Notes: a model not told the origin generated them from the sequence alone. A stretch of 64,000 nt of DNA from Clostridium sp. C2-6-12 (GCF_009928485.1 NZ_JAABNP010000007.1:1-64000), one strand, 5' to 3'. Positions 18,229 through 28,208 are shown, counted from the stretch's first letter. Numbers and translations are program-made.

Positions 18229-18606
18229 TTACATCGCTTTTCCTGGCATTACTGCATCTAATATTCCAATTGCTAACGCTGCTAACAATGCACCTATTAT
18301 AGAAACACTCATAGTAGGAACTAAAAATTGAGCCACATATATAATCACTGCTGCTATAACAAATCCTTTTATTCCTCTTCCAAATGGTGATGCATCAACA
18401 CCCATAAATGATTCCACCAAATAATCTAATACACTTATTACTATTGCAGCTAATATAAATGACCACAATCCACTAATTGAAAAACCTGGTGTAAAAAATG
18501 AAGTTATTGCTAAAATTACAGCTGTTAACAACATTCTTCCTACCCAGCCTAAAATACCTTTACCTTCAACATGTTCTCCAGTAGTATGTTCTTTATGATG
18601 TACCAT
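18229..18606 (-). CDS. Phage-holin-4-like small membrane protein (YvlD type)
   Basis: A hydrophilic His/Glu-rich start (MVHHKEHTTGEHVEGKG) is followed by four hydrophobic helices over residues 20-120, with FMGVDASPFGRGIKGFVIAA in the middle. The layout fits the Phage_holin_4_2 / YvlD superfamily. These proteins are common outside phages, and nothing phage-like surrounds it. TAAGGAGGTAATT precedes the ATG. Confidence 0.8.
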   Translation of the reverse strand: MVHHKEHTTGEHVEGKGILGWVGRMLLTAVILAITSFFTPGFSISGLWSFILAAIVISVLDYLVESFMGVDASPFGRGIKGFVIAAVIIYVAQFLVPTMSVSIIGALLAALAIGILDAVMPGKAM

Positions 18607-18807
18607 ATATAATTACCTCCTTAAAAATTAATTAAATCTAGGTGTAATTATAATTTACCCATAATAAAAAAAAATATAATCATTATTAAAGTTATTATTA
18701 TATTCAACTTAGGAGCTTTTAACCTTTCACACCATAGAATTCATAAGTTGTAATTATTTTATATAAAAATATTAATAACCTCTTATTTCTAAAAAATAAT
18801 AATAAGA

Positions 18808-19665
18808 TTAATTAATTCCATTATCAACATGGTATAGTGTTATACTAACCAAATCTCTCTTATTAAAAAATCTTATTCCTCTTTTACTATGCCCAAGCCC
18901 TCTGCTTACTACTAGTTTTTTATCCTTCACTTCATAAATCCCATGACTATATTTAGGGAAAAACTTTCTTTCTGGTGAAAGAATTGCACCTAAAAGCGGA
19001 AGCCTTATCATTCCTCCATGTACATGACCTGATAATGTCAAATCTACATTATACTTTGAATATTCTTCAAAAAATAATGGATTATGTGCCAGTAAAATAT
19101 TAAATTCTTCCTCTTTACAATTCTTAAGAACCTTACTAATAACTTTCCCTACATTATCTGGCCTATTAATTACTTTATAATAAGCAAGTGGTATATGAAG
19201 TCCATAAATATTAATATGATTACTTTTTCTAACCATAGTTATTTTTTCATCATTTAATATTTTAATTCCAAATGTCCTAAGCTTATTTAACAAATATTCT
19301 AAGTCTTCTTTTTTTAATCTTATTTCATGATTTCCAACAATATAATATATTTTATATCTCTTACTTAAAGTCTCTGCTAAATTTAAAAACTTTTCAAATT
19401 TAGTATCGTATTTATTTACCATATCACCTGTCATTACAATCATATCTGGTTCTTCTTCGTAAATTTTCTCCAATAATATAAAATCATCCTTCTCAAAACC
19501 ATAGCTATGGAAATCTGATAGCTGTACAATCTTAAATTTATTAAACTCCTTTGGTATTTTATTATTTTTAATTTCATATTTTGAAACTTCTATTAATGTA
19601 TTATCTACATATAGCCTTGCAGCTAGCAAAGCGGCTCCTCCCGCAACAATTAAACCTTCTAACAT
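18808..19665 (-). CDS. Membrane-anchored metallophosphoesterase (YkuE-like)
   Basis: A short N-terminal hydrophobic stretch (LIVAGGAALLAARLYV) precedes a calcineurin-type phosphoesterase domain. Its metal-binding motifs occur in order: QLSDFHS, GDMVN, GNHEI, LLAHNP and SGHVHGG. The 285-aa length is usual for the YkuE/YaeI group, which acts on lipid or UDP-linked phosphates at the membrane. The substrate is not visible. GGAG precedes the ATG. Confidence 0.9.
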   Translation of the reverse strand: MLEGLIVAGGAALLAARLYVDNTLIEVSKYEIKNNKIPKEFNKFKIVQLSDFHSYGFEKDDFILLEKIYEEEPDMIVMTGDMVNKYDTKFEKFLNLAETLSKRYKIYYIVGNHEIRLKKEDLEYLLNKLRTFGIKILNDEKITMVRKSNHINIYGLHIPLAYYKVINRPDNVGKVISKVLKNCKEEEFNILLAHNPLFFEEYSKYNVDLTLSGHVHGGMIRLPLLGAILSPERKFFPKYSHGIYEVKDKKLVVSRGLGHSKRGIRFFNKRDLVSITLYHVDNGIN

Positions 19666-19874
19666 ATTTTACTCCATTTCTATGTATCACTTATAAAACT
19701 AGCTATTTATGAAATCATTCTTTAATCTCAATAATCTATATATTTTATACTATACAACACTTTTCCTTATTTGCACCTATTATATATTAACAAATTCTAA
19801 AGAACAATAATAACAGTAACTATTTTGTTCATTACACAAATAATTACTGTCTTAATTTTATTTTCTATTGACCT

Positions 19875-21068
19875 TTATTCCAACATTTTATTTTTAAGCT
19901 TAAAGCTTAAGTTGGTAATTTGATTTAAAATGTTATCTATTAACTTTTTTTGATCCTTCCCTATAATATCTATATTTTTTATTACTCCCTTTGTTAATAG
20001 ATTTAAGTTACTTAAAAATTTATCTAGAAACTCTTTTGAATTAGTTTCTTCTACATTTATTAGTTCCTCCCAAAATAATAATGGAGAAATATAAACTTCA
20101 AATACTTGGACACATATATTATAATTATTATCGTTTTTATTATAATCTTCATAACATGACATTATTAAAAATTCCCTTGCAGCTTTAAGAATTCTATCTT
20201 TGTCTTGTCCATTACACAAAACTAGCTCTATTGAATTTATGGCCGCATTAATAATTAAACTTTGTATATCCTTTGGCAAAAAAGATATAAATGATATTGA
20301 AAAGCGATTGATTTCTTGCTGGATAATTGCTTGATTTGTTTCCTTATTTAGCTTTCCACTTTTATCCAAAAGCACATTTGCCCTATGATAATCTAAGGGA
20401 TTAATTTTAAAGTCTGTTTCTATATAATGAAATTCACCTCCTATTTGATTAAAAAGGCAATAAACATAATCATACTTTGAATTGATACATATTATTTTTG
20501 ATTTATTTTTATTAATTTCATTTATATATTTAGTAATAAATTCATTAGAAAATCCTTGTCCATTTATAGATATACATTTGCTTACTTTGTCAGATAATAT
20601 AGTTACATATTGTGCCTTATTGCCTCCCTTTGAATGTCCTGTAACAATAACATCCTTAAATTCTAAATTATTTATATAATCTAAAGCCTCTATTTGCTCT
20701 TTTGTATCGTGTTCATAAGCTCCTTGTCCATTATCCTTCCATTCGCCTTCCGTAACAGTCCCTCTAAATACTACTGTTGCATTATTTTGTTTATCTACAA
20801 AACATGCTGCTCTCATACTCCTGGTATATTTATTATCTATATGTGTAATCCTTAACTCCATCAGCCTAGGTTTACTACTAATTTGAAGTAAAATCTTTTT
20901 CCACTCCTCTGCAGACATTTTTATGCTGCAGACATCCATTTCTTCAAATTTGCCACTAATTATAAGCCTCTCTACAATCTTCATAAGCTCTTCATTTTCC
21001 ACTGCATCTAGTTGTAGATATATTAAATTATCTAAAAGTATTAATTCTTCATGTGTCAATTCACTCAT
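19875..21068 (-). CDS. Mbeg1-like / lipase-class-3-like alpha/beta hydrolase
   Basis: The protein has the alpha/beta hydrolase nucleophile elbow VIVTGHSKGGNKAQY, with Ser in GHSKGG. A preceding strand VVFRGT is typical of the lipase-3 oxyanion region. It matches the Mbeg1-like (DUF2974) group, which is about 400 aa long. There is no signal peptide. GAGGTATA precedes the ATG. Substrate and role are unknown. Confidence 0.82.
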   Translation of the reverse strand: MSELTHEELILLDNLIYLQLDAVENEELMKIVERLIISGKFEEMDVCSIKMSAEEWKKILLQISSKPRLMELRITHIDNKYTRSMRAACFVDKQNNATVVFRGTVTEGEWKDNGQGAYEHDTKEQIEALDYINNLEFKDVIVTGHSKGGNKAQYVTILSDKVSKCISINGQGFSNEFITKYINEINKNKSKIICINSKYDYVYCLFNQIGGEFHYIETDFKINPLDYHRANVLLDKSGKLNKETNQAIIQQEINRFSISFISFLPKDIQSLIINAAINSIELVLCNGQDKDRILKAAREFLIMSCYEDYNKNDNNYNICVQVFEVYISPLLFWEELINVEETNSKEFLDKFLSNLNLLTKGVIKNIDIIGKDQKKLIDNILNQITNLSFKLKNKMLE

Positions 21069-21333
21069 TATACCTCACCTAAACTCATAAAAATAATATC
21101 TATATAATAAATTATTCAATAATCAATAAAAGAAACCTTATATTTTAGTAAATTCCCATTATTTTCATTAAATAAAAGGAGAATAATAATGATATAAAAT
21201 TACAATTCATTATCAATTGATAAAACATTCTAATTGGCTAATTCCCTTGACTTTAAGGAGTATTAAGGTATATTATTATATTACTTTAATTTATCAAGTG
21301 ATAACAAATAATAAAATTATGGAGGTCATTTAT

Positions 21334-22230
21334 ATGAATGCTAAAATTAAAGCAGCTCGTATGTCTCTAATTTCAAATACAAGTTTAATAATCATGAAAT
21401 TAATTGTTGGTATTTTTACTGGTTCAGTAAGTATAATATCTGAAGCGATACATTCTACTATGGATTTACTTGCTGCAATAATAGCCTTTTTTTCTGTAAA
21501 AATATCAGATAAACCAGCAGATGATAACCATCCCTATGGTCATGGGAAAATAGAAAATATATCTGGTGTTATAGAATCTCTGCTTATTTTTACCGCTTCT
21601 ATATGGATAATAATTGAAGCTGTGAAAAAAATCGTTAATCCAGGCGAAATCGAATCTGTTGGAATGGGCTTTGTAGTAATGTTTATTTCTGCTGCTGTAA
21701 ATTTTATGGTTTCAAAAAAACTATACAAAATAGCAAAACAAGAGGATTCTATTGCTTTGGAAGCTGACGCCCTCCACTTAAAGGCAGATGTTTACACATC
21801 CCTTGGTGTCGGCATAGGATTATTCTTAATTTGGATTACTAATTTAAATTTCTTAGATCCAGTAGTTGCAATATTAGTTGCAATATTTATATTAAAAGAA
21901 GCTTTTGAGTTATTAAAATCTGCATTCAATCCTCTTTTAGATATAAAGTTATCCGATGAAGAAATAGATATAATTGAAAACACTATAAGTAAATATTCTT
22001 CTGTGTTTTGTAATTTTCATGATCTTAAAACTAGAAAATCTGGTCACATACGTTATATTGACTTACACTTAGTGTTTCCTGAAAACAAGTCAATTAAAGA
22101 AGCCCATGACATATGCGATAAAATAGAATACGACATAGCTCAAGTTTTAAACAACACTCAGGTTATGATTCATTTAGAGTCTTCTGATAAGGCATGCAGT
22201 ACATGTAATCATGGAATTAACTGTATCTAA
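21334..22230 (+). CDS. Cation diffusion facilitator transporter
   Basis: This is a CDF-family metal-proton antiporter. It has six transmembrane helices, metal-site motifs SEAIHSTMD in helix 2 and DALHLKAD in helix 5, the HPYGHGKIE loop, and a cytoplasmic C-terminal domain. The tail ends CSTCNHGINCI, a Cys/His cluster that may bind metal. The start is set at ATG 21334 because GGAGGT lies 7 nt upstream; the frame extends 39 codons further but without a ribosome site. The metal (Zn, Fe or Mn) is not predictable. Confidence 0.92.
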   Translation: MNAKIKAARMSLISNTSLIIMKLIVGIFTGSVSIISEAIHSTMDLLAAIIAFFSVKISDKPADDNHPYGHGKIENISGVIESLLIFTASIWIIIEAVKKIVNPGEIESVGMGFVVMFISAAVNFMVSKKLYKIAKQEDSIALEADALHLKADVYTSLGVGIGLFLIWITNLNFLDPVVAILVAIFILKEAFELLKSAFNPLLDIKLSDEEIDIIENTISKYSSVFCNFHDLKTRKSGHIRYIDLHLVFPENKSIKEAHDICDKIEYDIAQVLNNTQVMIHLESSDKACSTCNHGINCI

Positions 22231-22283
22231 ATTAAATAAAACTCTCATGATTTATTTAAAATCATGAGAGTTTTATTTAATTT
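22229..22283. terminator. Very long terminator stem after the CDF gene
   Basis: A perfect 25-bp stem (22229-22253 with 22259-22283) has a 5-nt loop and contains AAACTCTCATGATTT. It begins at the CDF stop codon and is bordered by T-rich sequence. Confidence 0.85.
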
Positions 22284-22486
22284 ACAGTTTAAACTGTTTT
22301 TATGCGTAAAATTCTTAATTTCAATATTGTTTTTTTATATCTATAGGTGGCTTTAAGTAAAATATTTTTCATCTTACTTTATATAAGTATGAATTTAAAT
22401 AATTTAGAAATATTCATATTTCTAATATGTATAAAAGTTAAAGTTTAAAATTAAACTCAACTTTCCAATATAAGCTTCATTATTAT

Positions 22487-23485
22487 TTACATAAAAAGCT
22501 TCATTATAGTTATTATTAATGCTGAAAAACCTGCAGTTATTGGGATTGTTATAACCCAAGCCCATACTATGTTTTTAGCTACTCCCCATTTTACTGATTT
22601 AAATCTTTTTGATGCACCAACTCCCATTACTGTTGTTGAAATTATATGAGTGGTGCTAACAGGAGCATGGAATAACGTAGCAAGAAATATTACTGCTGTT
22701 GCTCCCGTTTGAGCTGCAAATCCATTTACTGGCGTTAATTTTGCCATTCCGCTTCCCATAGTCTTAATTATCTTTTTTCCACCTACAGAAGTCCCTAGTG
22801 CCATAGCTGATGCACAGGCTGCTATTACCCAAACTGGCACTTCAAAAGTACTGATAAATCCTCCACTTAATAGAGCCATAGTTATAAGCCCCATAGATTT
22901 TTGAGCATCATTTCCACCATGGTTAAATGCCATAAGTGATCCTGCTACAACTTGAAGTTTCAAAAATATCTTATTAACAACATGATATTTATATGGTTTT
23001 AATATCCAATTCAATAAAAACATTATTGCATAACCTACTATAAAGCCTATAAGTGGCGAAAGAAACAACCATATTACAACACTATGAAAAAGATTGTACC
23101 AATTTACCACTTGAAAAGAATGATTATATGCTATTCCTCCGCCAACTAGCGCTCCTATTAAGGCATGAGAAGAACTGCTTGGAATACCAAAATACCATGT
23201 AATTAAGTTCCATATGATAGCTGAAATTAATACCCCAAGTATAACCCATTGTTCTATGGATGAATGTTTTACTATATCATCACCTACAGTTTTGGCAACA
23301 GCCGTTCCACTAAATGCTCCTATAAAATTAAATATAGCGCATATTATTATAGCAGCTTTAGGTGAAAGCGCCCTTGTTGTTATTGATGTAGCTACGGCTG
23401 TTGCTGTATCATGAAATCCATTTATAAAATCAAATATTAGAACTAAAACTACTATAAATACTGTTATGATCATTGTGCTATGCAT
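22487..23485 (-). CDS. PiT-family inorganic phosphate transporter, copy 1
   Basis: This 332-aa phosphate permease has the duplicated PiT signatures FINGFHDTATAVATS near the N-terminus and FNHGGNDAQKSMGL in the centre, with about ten helices. It overlaps the upstream DUF47 gene by 8 nt, so the two are translationally coupled. It is a near copy of the permease at 24406-25407; the C-terminal third (KTMGSGMAKLTPVNGFAAQT) is almost identical. Confidence 0.94.
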   Translation of the reverse strand: MHSTMIITVFIVVLVLIFDFINGFHDTATAVATSITTRALSPKAAIIICAIFNFIGAFSGTAVAKTVGDDIVKHSSIEQWVILGVLISAIIWNLITWYFGIPSSSSHALIGALVGGGIAYNHSFQVVNWYNLFHSVVIWLFLSPLIGFIVGYAIMFLLNWILKPYKYHVVNKIFLKLQVVAGSLMAFNHGGNDAQKSMGLITMALLSGGFISTFEVPVWVIAACASAMALGTSVGGKKIIKTMGSGMAKLTPVNGFAAQTGATAVIFLATLFHAPVSTTHIISTTVMGVGASKRFKSVKWGVAKNIVWAWVITIPITAGFSALIITIMKLFM

Positions 23486-24104
23486 TTTTTATTACAACTC
23501 CCTCTACAGTGTTGGAAATCTTTTCACACTTATCCATAGTATTTTCTAAAATTTGATATATTTCTTTCCATTTTATTATTTCTATTGGATTAGGTTCATT
23601 TTTAAATAATTCCGATACTGTCTTTCTAAATAAGCGATCTGCTTTACTTTCAATATCATGAATACATACTATTTTTTCACGTATCCACTGAGCTTTATTT
23701 GCTACTGAATTTAAGCCTCTCATTAATTCTAAAATATGCTGAGTACATTCCACTATCATGTCTGCAAAAATTTTAGCCTCTTCAGTGCTTTTAGTAATAT
23801 CATACATTAAAAACCTATGCATTGTTGAATTGGTTAAATCCAAGACATCATCCAATTTTTTTATTAAAGAATAAATATCTTCTCTGTCTATTGGAGTAAT
23901 AAATGATTCACTTAATTCTTTAACTACAATGTTAACTAGCCTATCTCCTTTATGTTCTAATACTTCAATTTTACTAACATTAAGTTCCTTATCCTGCAGA
24001 TTGTCTAAACTATGTCTTAAAAGTATTGCTCCTTCATTTACAATTTCAGCAGCTTCAAAAAATAACTTATAAAACTTATCTTCCTTTGGCTTTAAACTAA
24101 ACAT
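23478..24104 (-). CDS. DUF47 (PhoU-like) partner of PiT, copy 1
   Basis: This helical DUF47/YkaA-type protein, a PhoU relative, pairs with PiT phosphate permeases and probably controls them. The start is set at ATG 24104 (MFSLKPKEDKF), because GGGAGTG lies just before it and the paralogue at 25400-26026 starts at the same point. An upstream ATG would add 21 residues that have no counterpart. Metal-binding-type motifs EHKGDRL and DIESKADRLFR are visible. Confidence 0.92.
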   Translation of the reverse strand: MFSLKPKEDKFYKLFFEAAEIVNEGAILLRHSLDNLQDKELNVSKIEVLEHKGDRLVNIVVKELSESFITPIDREDIYSLIKKLDDVLDLTNSTMHRFLMYDITKSTEEAKIFADMIVECTQHILELMRGLNSVANKAQWIREKIVCIHDIESKADRLFRKTVSELFKNEPNPIEIIKWKEIYQILENTMDKCEKISNTVEGVVIKNA

Positions 24105-24189
24105 ACCATCACTCCCTATAAAAATATAGACACTCGACATATTATTAAAATTATAGCCCATATTCAAGTATATGCCTTTTTAACCAATT

Positions 24190-24240
24190 ATTAAACCATT
24201 TTTAATAAACTTAACCTAATTTTAATATTGGCGTATGTTA
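24190..24240 (-). promoter_or_regulatory. Conserved upstream region of the first DUF47-PiT operon
   Basis: On the minus strand the blocks TTAGGTTAAGTTT, GGTTTAAT and GGTTAAAA precede ATATACTTGAA and a TATAAT (near 24150). The second operon carries the same series before its own start (26095-26155). Repeated TTAA-type blocks resemble Firmicutes PhoP boxes; binding is an inference. Confidence 0.4.
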
Positions 24241-24254
24241 TTACGACAAAAATT

Positions 24255-24293
24255 AAACCTGCAGATACTTCACTTCTGAAAATCTGCAGGTTT
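24255..24293 (-). terminator. Terminator of the second DUF47-PiT operon
   Basis: AAACCTGCAGAT (24255-24266) and its complement (24282-24293) form a 12-bp stem, with T-rich sequence on the minus strand beyond it. Confidence 0.85.
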
Positions 24294-24405
24294 TTTTAAT
24301 TTAAATAAATTTTTTTAAATAAACAACATGTTATTTTTGATTTTTCCTATGGAATCATAATTAATTATTATATCCATAATTTAGCCATGAAACTATTTTT
24401 TCAAA

Positions 24406-25407
24406 TTACATAAATAATTTCATTATATATATTATTAATGCTGAAAGAGCCGCTGTTATTGGAATAGTAATAATCCAAGCCCAAACTATATTTTGAGCAA
24501 CTCCCCATTTTACTGATTTAAGCCTTTTAGATGCACCAACACCCATTACAGTTGTTGAAATTATATGAGTAGTACTAACTGGAGCATGGAATAAAGTTGC
24601 GAGAAATATTACTCCTGCACCACCAGTTTGAGCTGCAAAGCCATTTACTGGAGTTAATTTGGCCATTCCACTTCCCATAGTTTTAATAATCTTCTTTCCT
24701 CCTGAAGCCGTTCCAAGTGCCATAGCTATTGCACAAGACGCAATAACCCATTTAGGAACTTCAAAAGTATTAATTAACCCACCACTTAATAGGGCCATTG
24801 TAATTAATCCCATTGATTTTTGAGCATCATTACTTCCATGGTTAAAGGCCATAAGTGATCCTGCAGCAATTTGCAGCTTTAAAAATATCTTATTTACTAT
24901 TCTAAGTTTAAATGGTTTTAAAATATAATTTAATAATTTCATCAAAATAAATCCAACTGTAAACCCTATGACTGGCGCAATAAATATCCACACTATTACT
25001 TCATGGAAAAGATTACTCCAGTTAACTACATTAAAACTATTATTGTAAGCCATTCCTCCACCTATTAATGCACCTATTAATGCATGAGAAGAACTACTTG
25101 GAATACCATAATACCATGTAATTATATTCCAAATTATTGCTGAAATTAAAACTCCTAGTATAACCCATTGTTCTATACTTTTATGACTAACAATGCTTTC
25201 ACCTACGGTTTTAGCTACTCCTGTTCCAGCAAATGCACCTGCGAAATTAAATATAGCACATAATATAATAGCAGTTGTTGGTTTAAGCGCTCTAGTAGTA
25301 ATAGTAGTTGCAACGGCTGTAGCTGTATCATGGAAACCATTTATAAAGTCAAAAGCCAATACAAAGATTACTATTAATACTGTTATAATCATAGTCATAC
25401 TAAGCAT
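24406..25407 (-). CDS. PiT-family inorganic phosphate transporter, copy 2
   Basis: This 333-aa permease is highly similar to copy 1 along its whole length, with the same FINGFHDTATAVATT and FNHGSNDAQKSMGL motifs. The main differences lie in the loop near residue 150 and scattered conservative changes. It overlaps the upstream DUF47 gene by 8 nt, as copy 1 does. It is the first of the two operons in transcription order, separated from the other by its own terminator. Confidence 0.94.
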   Translation of the reverse strand: MLSMTMIITVLIVIFVLAFDFINGFHDTATAVATTITTRALKPTTAIILCAIFNFAGAFAGTGVAKTVGESIVSHKSIEQWVILGVLISAIIWNIITWYYGIPSSSSHALIGALIGGGMAYNNSFNVVNWSNLFHEVIVWIFIAPVIGFTVGFILMKLLNYILKPFKLRIVNKIFLKLQIAAGSLMAFNHGSNDAQKSMGLITMALLSGGLINTFEVPKWVIASCAIAMALGTASGGKKIIKTMGSGMAKLTPVNGFAAQTGGAGVIFLATLFHAPVSTTHIISTTVMGVGASKRLKSVKWGVAQNIVWAWIITIPITAALSALIIYIMKLFM

Positions 25408-26026
25408 TCTTGATTACAACTCCCTCTACAGTATTTGCAATTTTTTCACAATTATCAATTGTATTTTCTAGAATTTGGTAAATTTCTTTCCATTTAATAA
25501 TTTCAATTGGATTAGTTTCATTTTTGAATAATTCTGCTACAGTTTTTCTAAATAAACTATCGGCTTCACTTTCAATCTTATGAATAGTTTCAATTTTTTC
25601 TCTTATGTATTGAGCCTTATTACCAACTGAACTTAGGCCTTTCATTAATTTTAAAATATGATTTGTACATTCTACTATCATATCTGCCATAAGTTTAGCT
25701 TCATTACTGCTTTGATTAATATCATACATTAAAAATCTATGCATTGTTGAATTTATTAAATCTAATACATCATCTAATTTCTTAATTAATGCATAAATAT
25801 CTTCTCTGTCTATTGGTGTTATAAATGATTCATTTAATTCTTTAACTACAATATTAACTAATCTATCGCCTTCATGCTCTAAATCTTCTATTTTATTAAC
25901 ATTATTTTCTTTATCTGATAAATTATCAAGACTTGTTCTTAAAATCACTGCTCCTTCATTAACCTTTTCTGCTGCTTCTAAAAATAATTTGTAGAATTTA
26001 TCTTCCTTTGGTTTTAAGTTAAACAT
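25400..26026 (-). CDS. DUF47 (PhoU-like) partner of PiT, copy 2
   Basis: This 208-aa helical protein begins MFNLKPKEDKFYKLFLEAAE and ends NTVEGVVIKNA, identical to the end of copy 1. GGGAGATG precedes the ATG. Family members bind near PiT permeases and are thought to limit phosphate uptake. Motifs EHEGDRL and KIESEADSLFR match the metal-binding pattern. Confidence 0.93.
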   Translation of the reverse strand: MFNLKPKEDKFYKLFLEAAEKVNEGAVILRTSLDNLSDKENNVNKIEDLEHEGDRLVNIVVKELNESFITPIDREDIYALIKKLDDVLDLINSTMHRFLMYDINQSSNEAKLMADMIVECTNHILKLMKGLSSVGNKAQYIREKIETIHKIESEADSLFRKTVAELFKNETNPIEIIKWKEIYQILENTIDNCEKIANTVEGVVIKNA

Positions 26027-26211
26027 CTTATTATCACATCTCCCTGTAAAATATAAACATTCGACATATTATTAATTATTATAGTCCTGTTCAAGTATAT
26101 TCTATTTTTAATAATTTTTAAACTATTTTTTATAAAACTTAACCTAAATTTAATATAAAAATACTTTATTTTTATATTTTATTGGTTCTTTTTTATAAAA
26201 AATACCAATAA

Positions 26212-26240
26212 AAGCATGTAAAATCAAATTTTACATGCTT
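26212..26240 (-). terminator. Terminator after the hydrogenase gene
   Basis: AAGCATGTAAAAT (26212-26224) and ATTTTACATGCTT (26228-26240) form a 13-bp stem with a 3-nt loop. Confidence 0.78.
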
Positions 26241-26255
26241 AAATGATATATCCTT

Positions 26256-28208
26256 TTATTCGTTTTCGGTATTTTTCTTTATTCTTGGGAAATATGTTGT
26301 ATGAAGTAATTCATGTGCTTTGTGACTTAGTGGATGTCCTAAATATTTTTCATATATTGCAAGAACTTCAGGATTTTCATTTGATCTTCTAAGAGTCTTA
26401 GCTCTATCTATTTCATTTAATCCTTCTGCTCTCTTTTGAAGTATTGCTTGTTTGTTTCCCTTTATCTTTGGCTGACCGCCGCCACCAATACAACCTCCAA
26501 CACAAGCCATGATTTCTATAGCGTGGAAGAATTCTTCTCCTGATCTTATTTTATCTAACATCTTAGCTGCTTCTCTAAGACCATGAGCAACACCAATTCT
26601 AAGCTTTATGTCTCCTGCTTCAAGTTCACATACTCTAAAGCCATCCCAACCTCTAAGACCTTCAAATTCAATATTATCAAGTCTTTCTCCAGTCATTTTT
26701 TCAAGGGCAGTTCTTGTTGCTGCTTCTATAACTCCACCAGTTCTACCAAAGATTATTCCAGCACCAGTATATTCACCCATGATTGTATCTATTTCTTCAT
26801 CTTCAAGTTCTTTTAAATTAATACCTGAAGTTTCGAATAACTTTATAAGTTCTCTTGTTGTAATTACATAGTTAACATCTGAGTCTAAGTCTACAGAAAA
26901 TTCTGGTCTTGAAGCTTCATATTTTTTAGCTATACAAGGCATAATTGCCACAGATGCAACTTCTCTTCTTGATAAACCTTTTTCTTTAGCCCATATTTCT
27001 TTAGCAACTATTCCAAACATTTCCATTGGAGATTTTGCAGAAGATGGAACTTCTAACATATCTGCATAATTTTGTTCTATAAATTTAATCCAAGAAGGAC
27101 AACAAGATGTAAGGATCGGAAGTTTAACATTTTTATCACCAGCCATATGTCTTTCAAGTCTGTCTTGAAGTTCAGCTGCTTCCTCCATTATAGTTAAGTC
27201 AGCTCCCCAGCTTGTATCAAATACATAGTCTACTCCGAGTCTTCTAAGACCAGCTGCTATTTTCTTTTCAACATTTTCTCCTGGTTCAAATCCAAAAGCT
27301 TCACCAATAGCAACTCTTACAGCTGGTGCCATTTGAGTAATTACTACCTTATCAGGTGTAGCTAAATCTCTAAGGAATAACATTGTATTATCTCCTGTAA
27401 ATATTGCATCTACAGGACATGCTGATACACATGCTCCACAGTGTGTACATCTATTATAATCTATTTCATGTTTCTTTTTTAATTCTCCATCAATGCAATC
27501 TACTGGACATGCTCTTTTACATGCTCCACAGCCTATACATTTTTTTGTAATTGTCAATTTAATAAGATGACTACATTGAGAAGTTGGACATTTCTTTTCT
27601 TCAATATGTTCTTCAATTTCAGCATAAAACTTTTCAATTATTTCTTCCATAATGTTATGCTTTTGATGCATCTTAGTTTTTACAGTTATTGCAAGATTTC
27701 TTAAGGTGTAGATTTCACGCATATCAGATACACCTTTACTTATTTTGTTTATAACATTGTACATTGCAGTTATATCATCTTTAACTATTTCATAATTTTT
27801 ATATGATCCATCTTTGATTTTTGCAAGCAAATATCTGATATAGAATTTTTCAAATTGAATTATACAATCTTCTTGAGATAATATAATAATAGTTCTACTA
27901 ATATTTTCATAAAATAAACCAAAATCAAATTCTTTGTTTAAGCTATCTTCAGTTAAGAAACCTCCAAATGGAAGCCCTATTTGTGCCGCCTTAAAGCCGC
28001 TATTATTTATTAAACCTCCACAAAGCTCGATTATATCTGCAAGTGTAGCTCCTTCTGGTACCTCAACTATACCCGGATTGTTAACTTTTCCACAAATGGC
28101 AACAGTTCTTTTTTCGCTATTTGTGATTTGTTTTAATTCTTCTTCACTAAAAACTGTGAAAACAGATCCTAATGAACTTTGAATTAAAGCTGTTTTTTTC
28201 TCTGACAT
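26256..28208 (-). CDS. [FeFe] hydrogenase with NuoF-derived N-terminus
   Basis: The protein reduces protons to H2 using ferredoxin-type electrons. The H-cluster ligands are Cys370 (TSCCPSW), Cys425 (MPCIAKK), and Cys569 and Cys573 (MACVGGCIGGGG); Cys369 is the usual proton relay. Two [4Fe-4S] motifs (CIGCGACKRACP, CTHCGACVSACP) lie near residues 220-270. Residues about 35-90 form an SLBB domain (CGKVNNPGIVEVPEGATLADI). Residues about 120-210 align with the NuoF C-terminus but lack its CxxCRxG and CxLG cluster cysteines. A small-subunit C-terminal domain follows (HPLSHKAHELLHTTYFPR). The maturases HydEFG are not in the window. The gene stands alone. Confidence 0.95.
   Translation of the reverse strand: MSEKKTALIQSSLGSVFTVFSEEELKQITNSEKRTVAICGKVNNPGIVEVPEGATLADIIELCGGLINNSGFKAAQIGLPFGGFLTEDSLNKEFDFGLFYENISRTIIILSQEDCIIQFEKFYIRYLLAKIKDGSYKNYEIVKDDITAMYNVINKISKGVSDMREIYTLRNLAITVKTKMHQKHNIMEEIIEKFYAEIEEHIEEKKCPTSQCSHLIKLTITKKCIGCGACKRACPVDCIDGELKKKHEIDYNRCTHCGACVSACPVDAIFTGDNTMLFLRDLATPDKVVITQMAPAVRVAIGEAFGFEPGENVEKKIAAGLRRLGVDYVFDTSWGADLTIMEEAAELQDRLERHMAGDKNVKLPILTSCCPSWIKFIEQNYADMLEVPSSAKSPMEMFGIVAKEIWAKEKGLSRREVASVAIMPCIAKKYEASRPEFSVDLDSDVNYVITTRELIKLFETSGINLKELEDEEIDTIMGEYTGAGIIFGRTGGVIEAATRTALEKMTGERLDNIEFEGLRGWDGFRVCELEAGDIKLRIGVAHGLREAAKMLDKIRSGEEFFHAIEIMACVGGCIGGGGQPKIKGNKQAILQKRAEGLNEIDRAKTLRRSNENPEVLAIYEKYLGHPLSHKAHELLHTTYFPRIKKNTENE

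Noticed and set aside
18229-18606. Holin-like protein as a sign of a prophage
   Set aside because: No integrase, structural or lysis genes are near; YvlD-type proteins are common chromosomal membrane proteins.
26583-26871. Plus-strand Ser-rich open frames opposite the hydrogenase
   Set aside because: Antisense shadows of a strongly conserved gene; Ser/Lys-rich low-complexity products are typical of such shadows.
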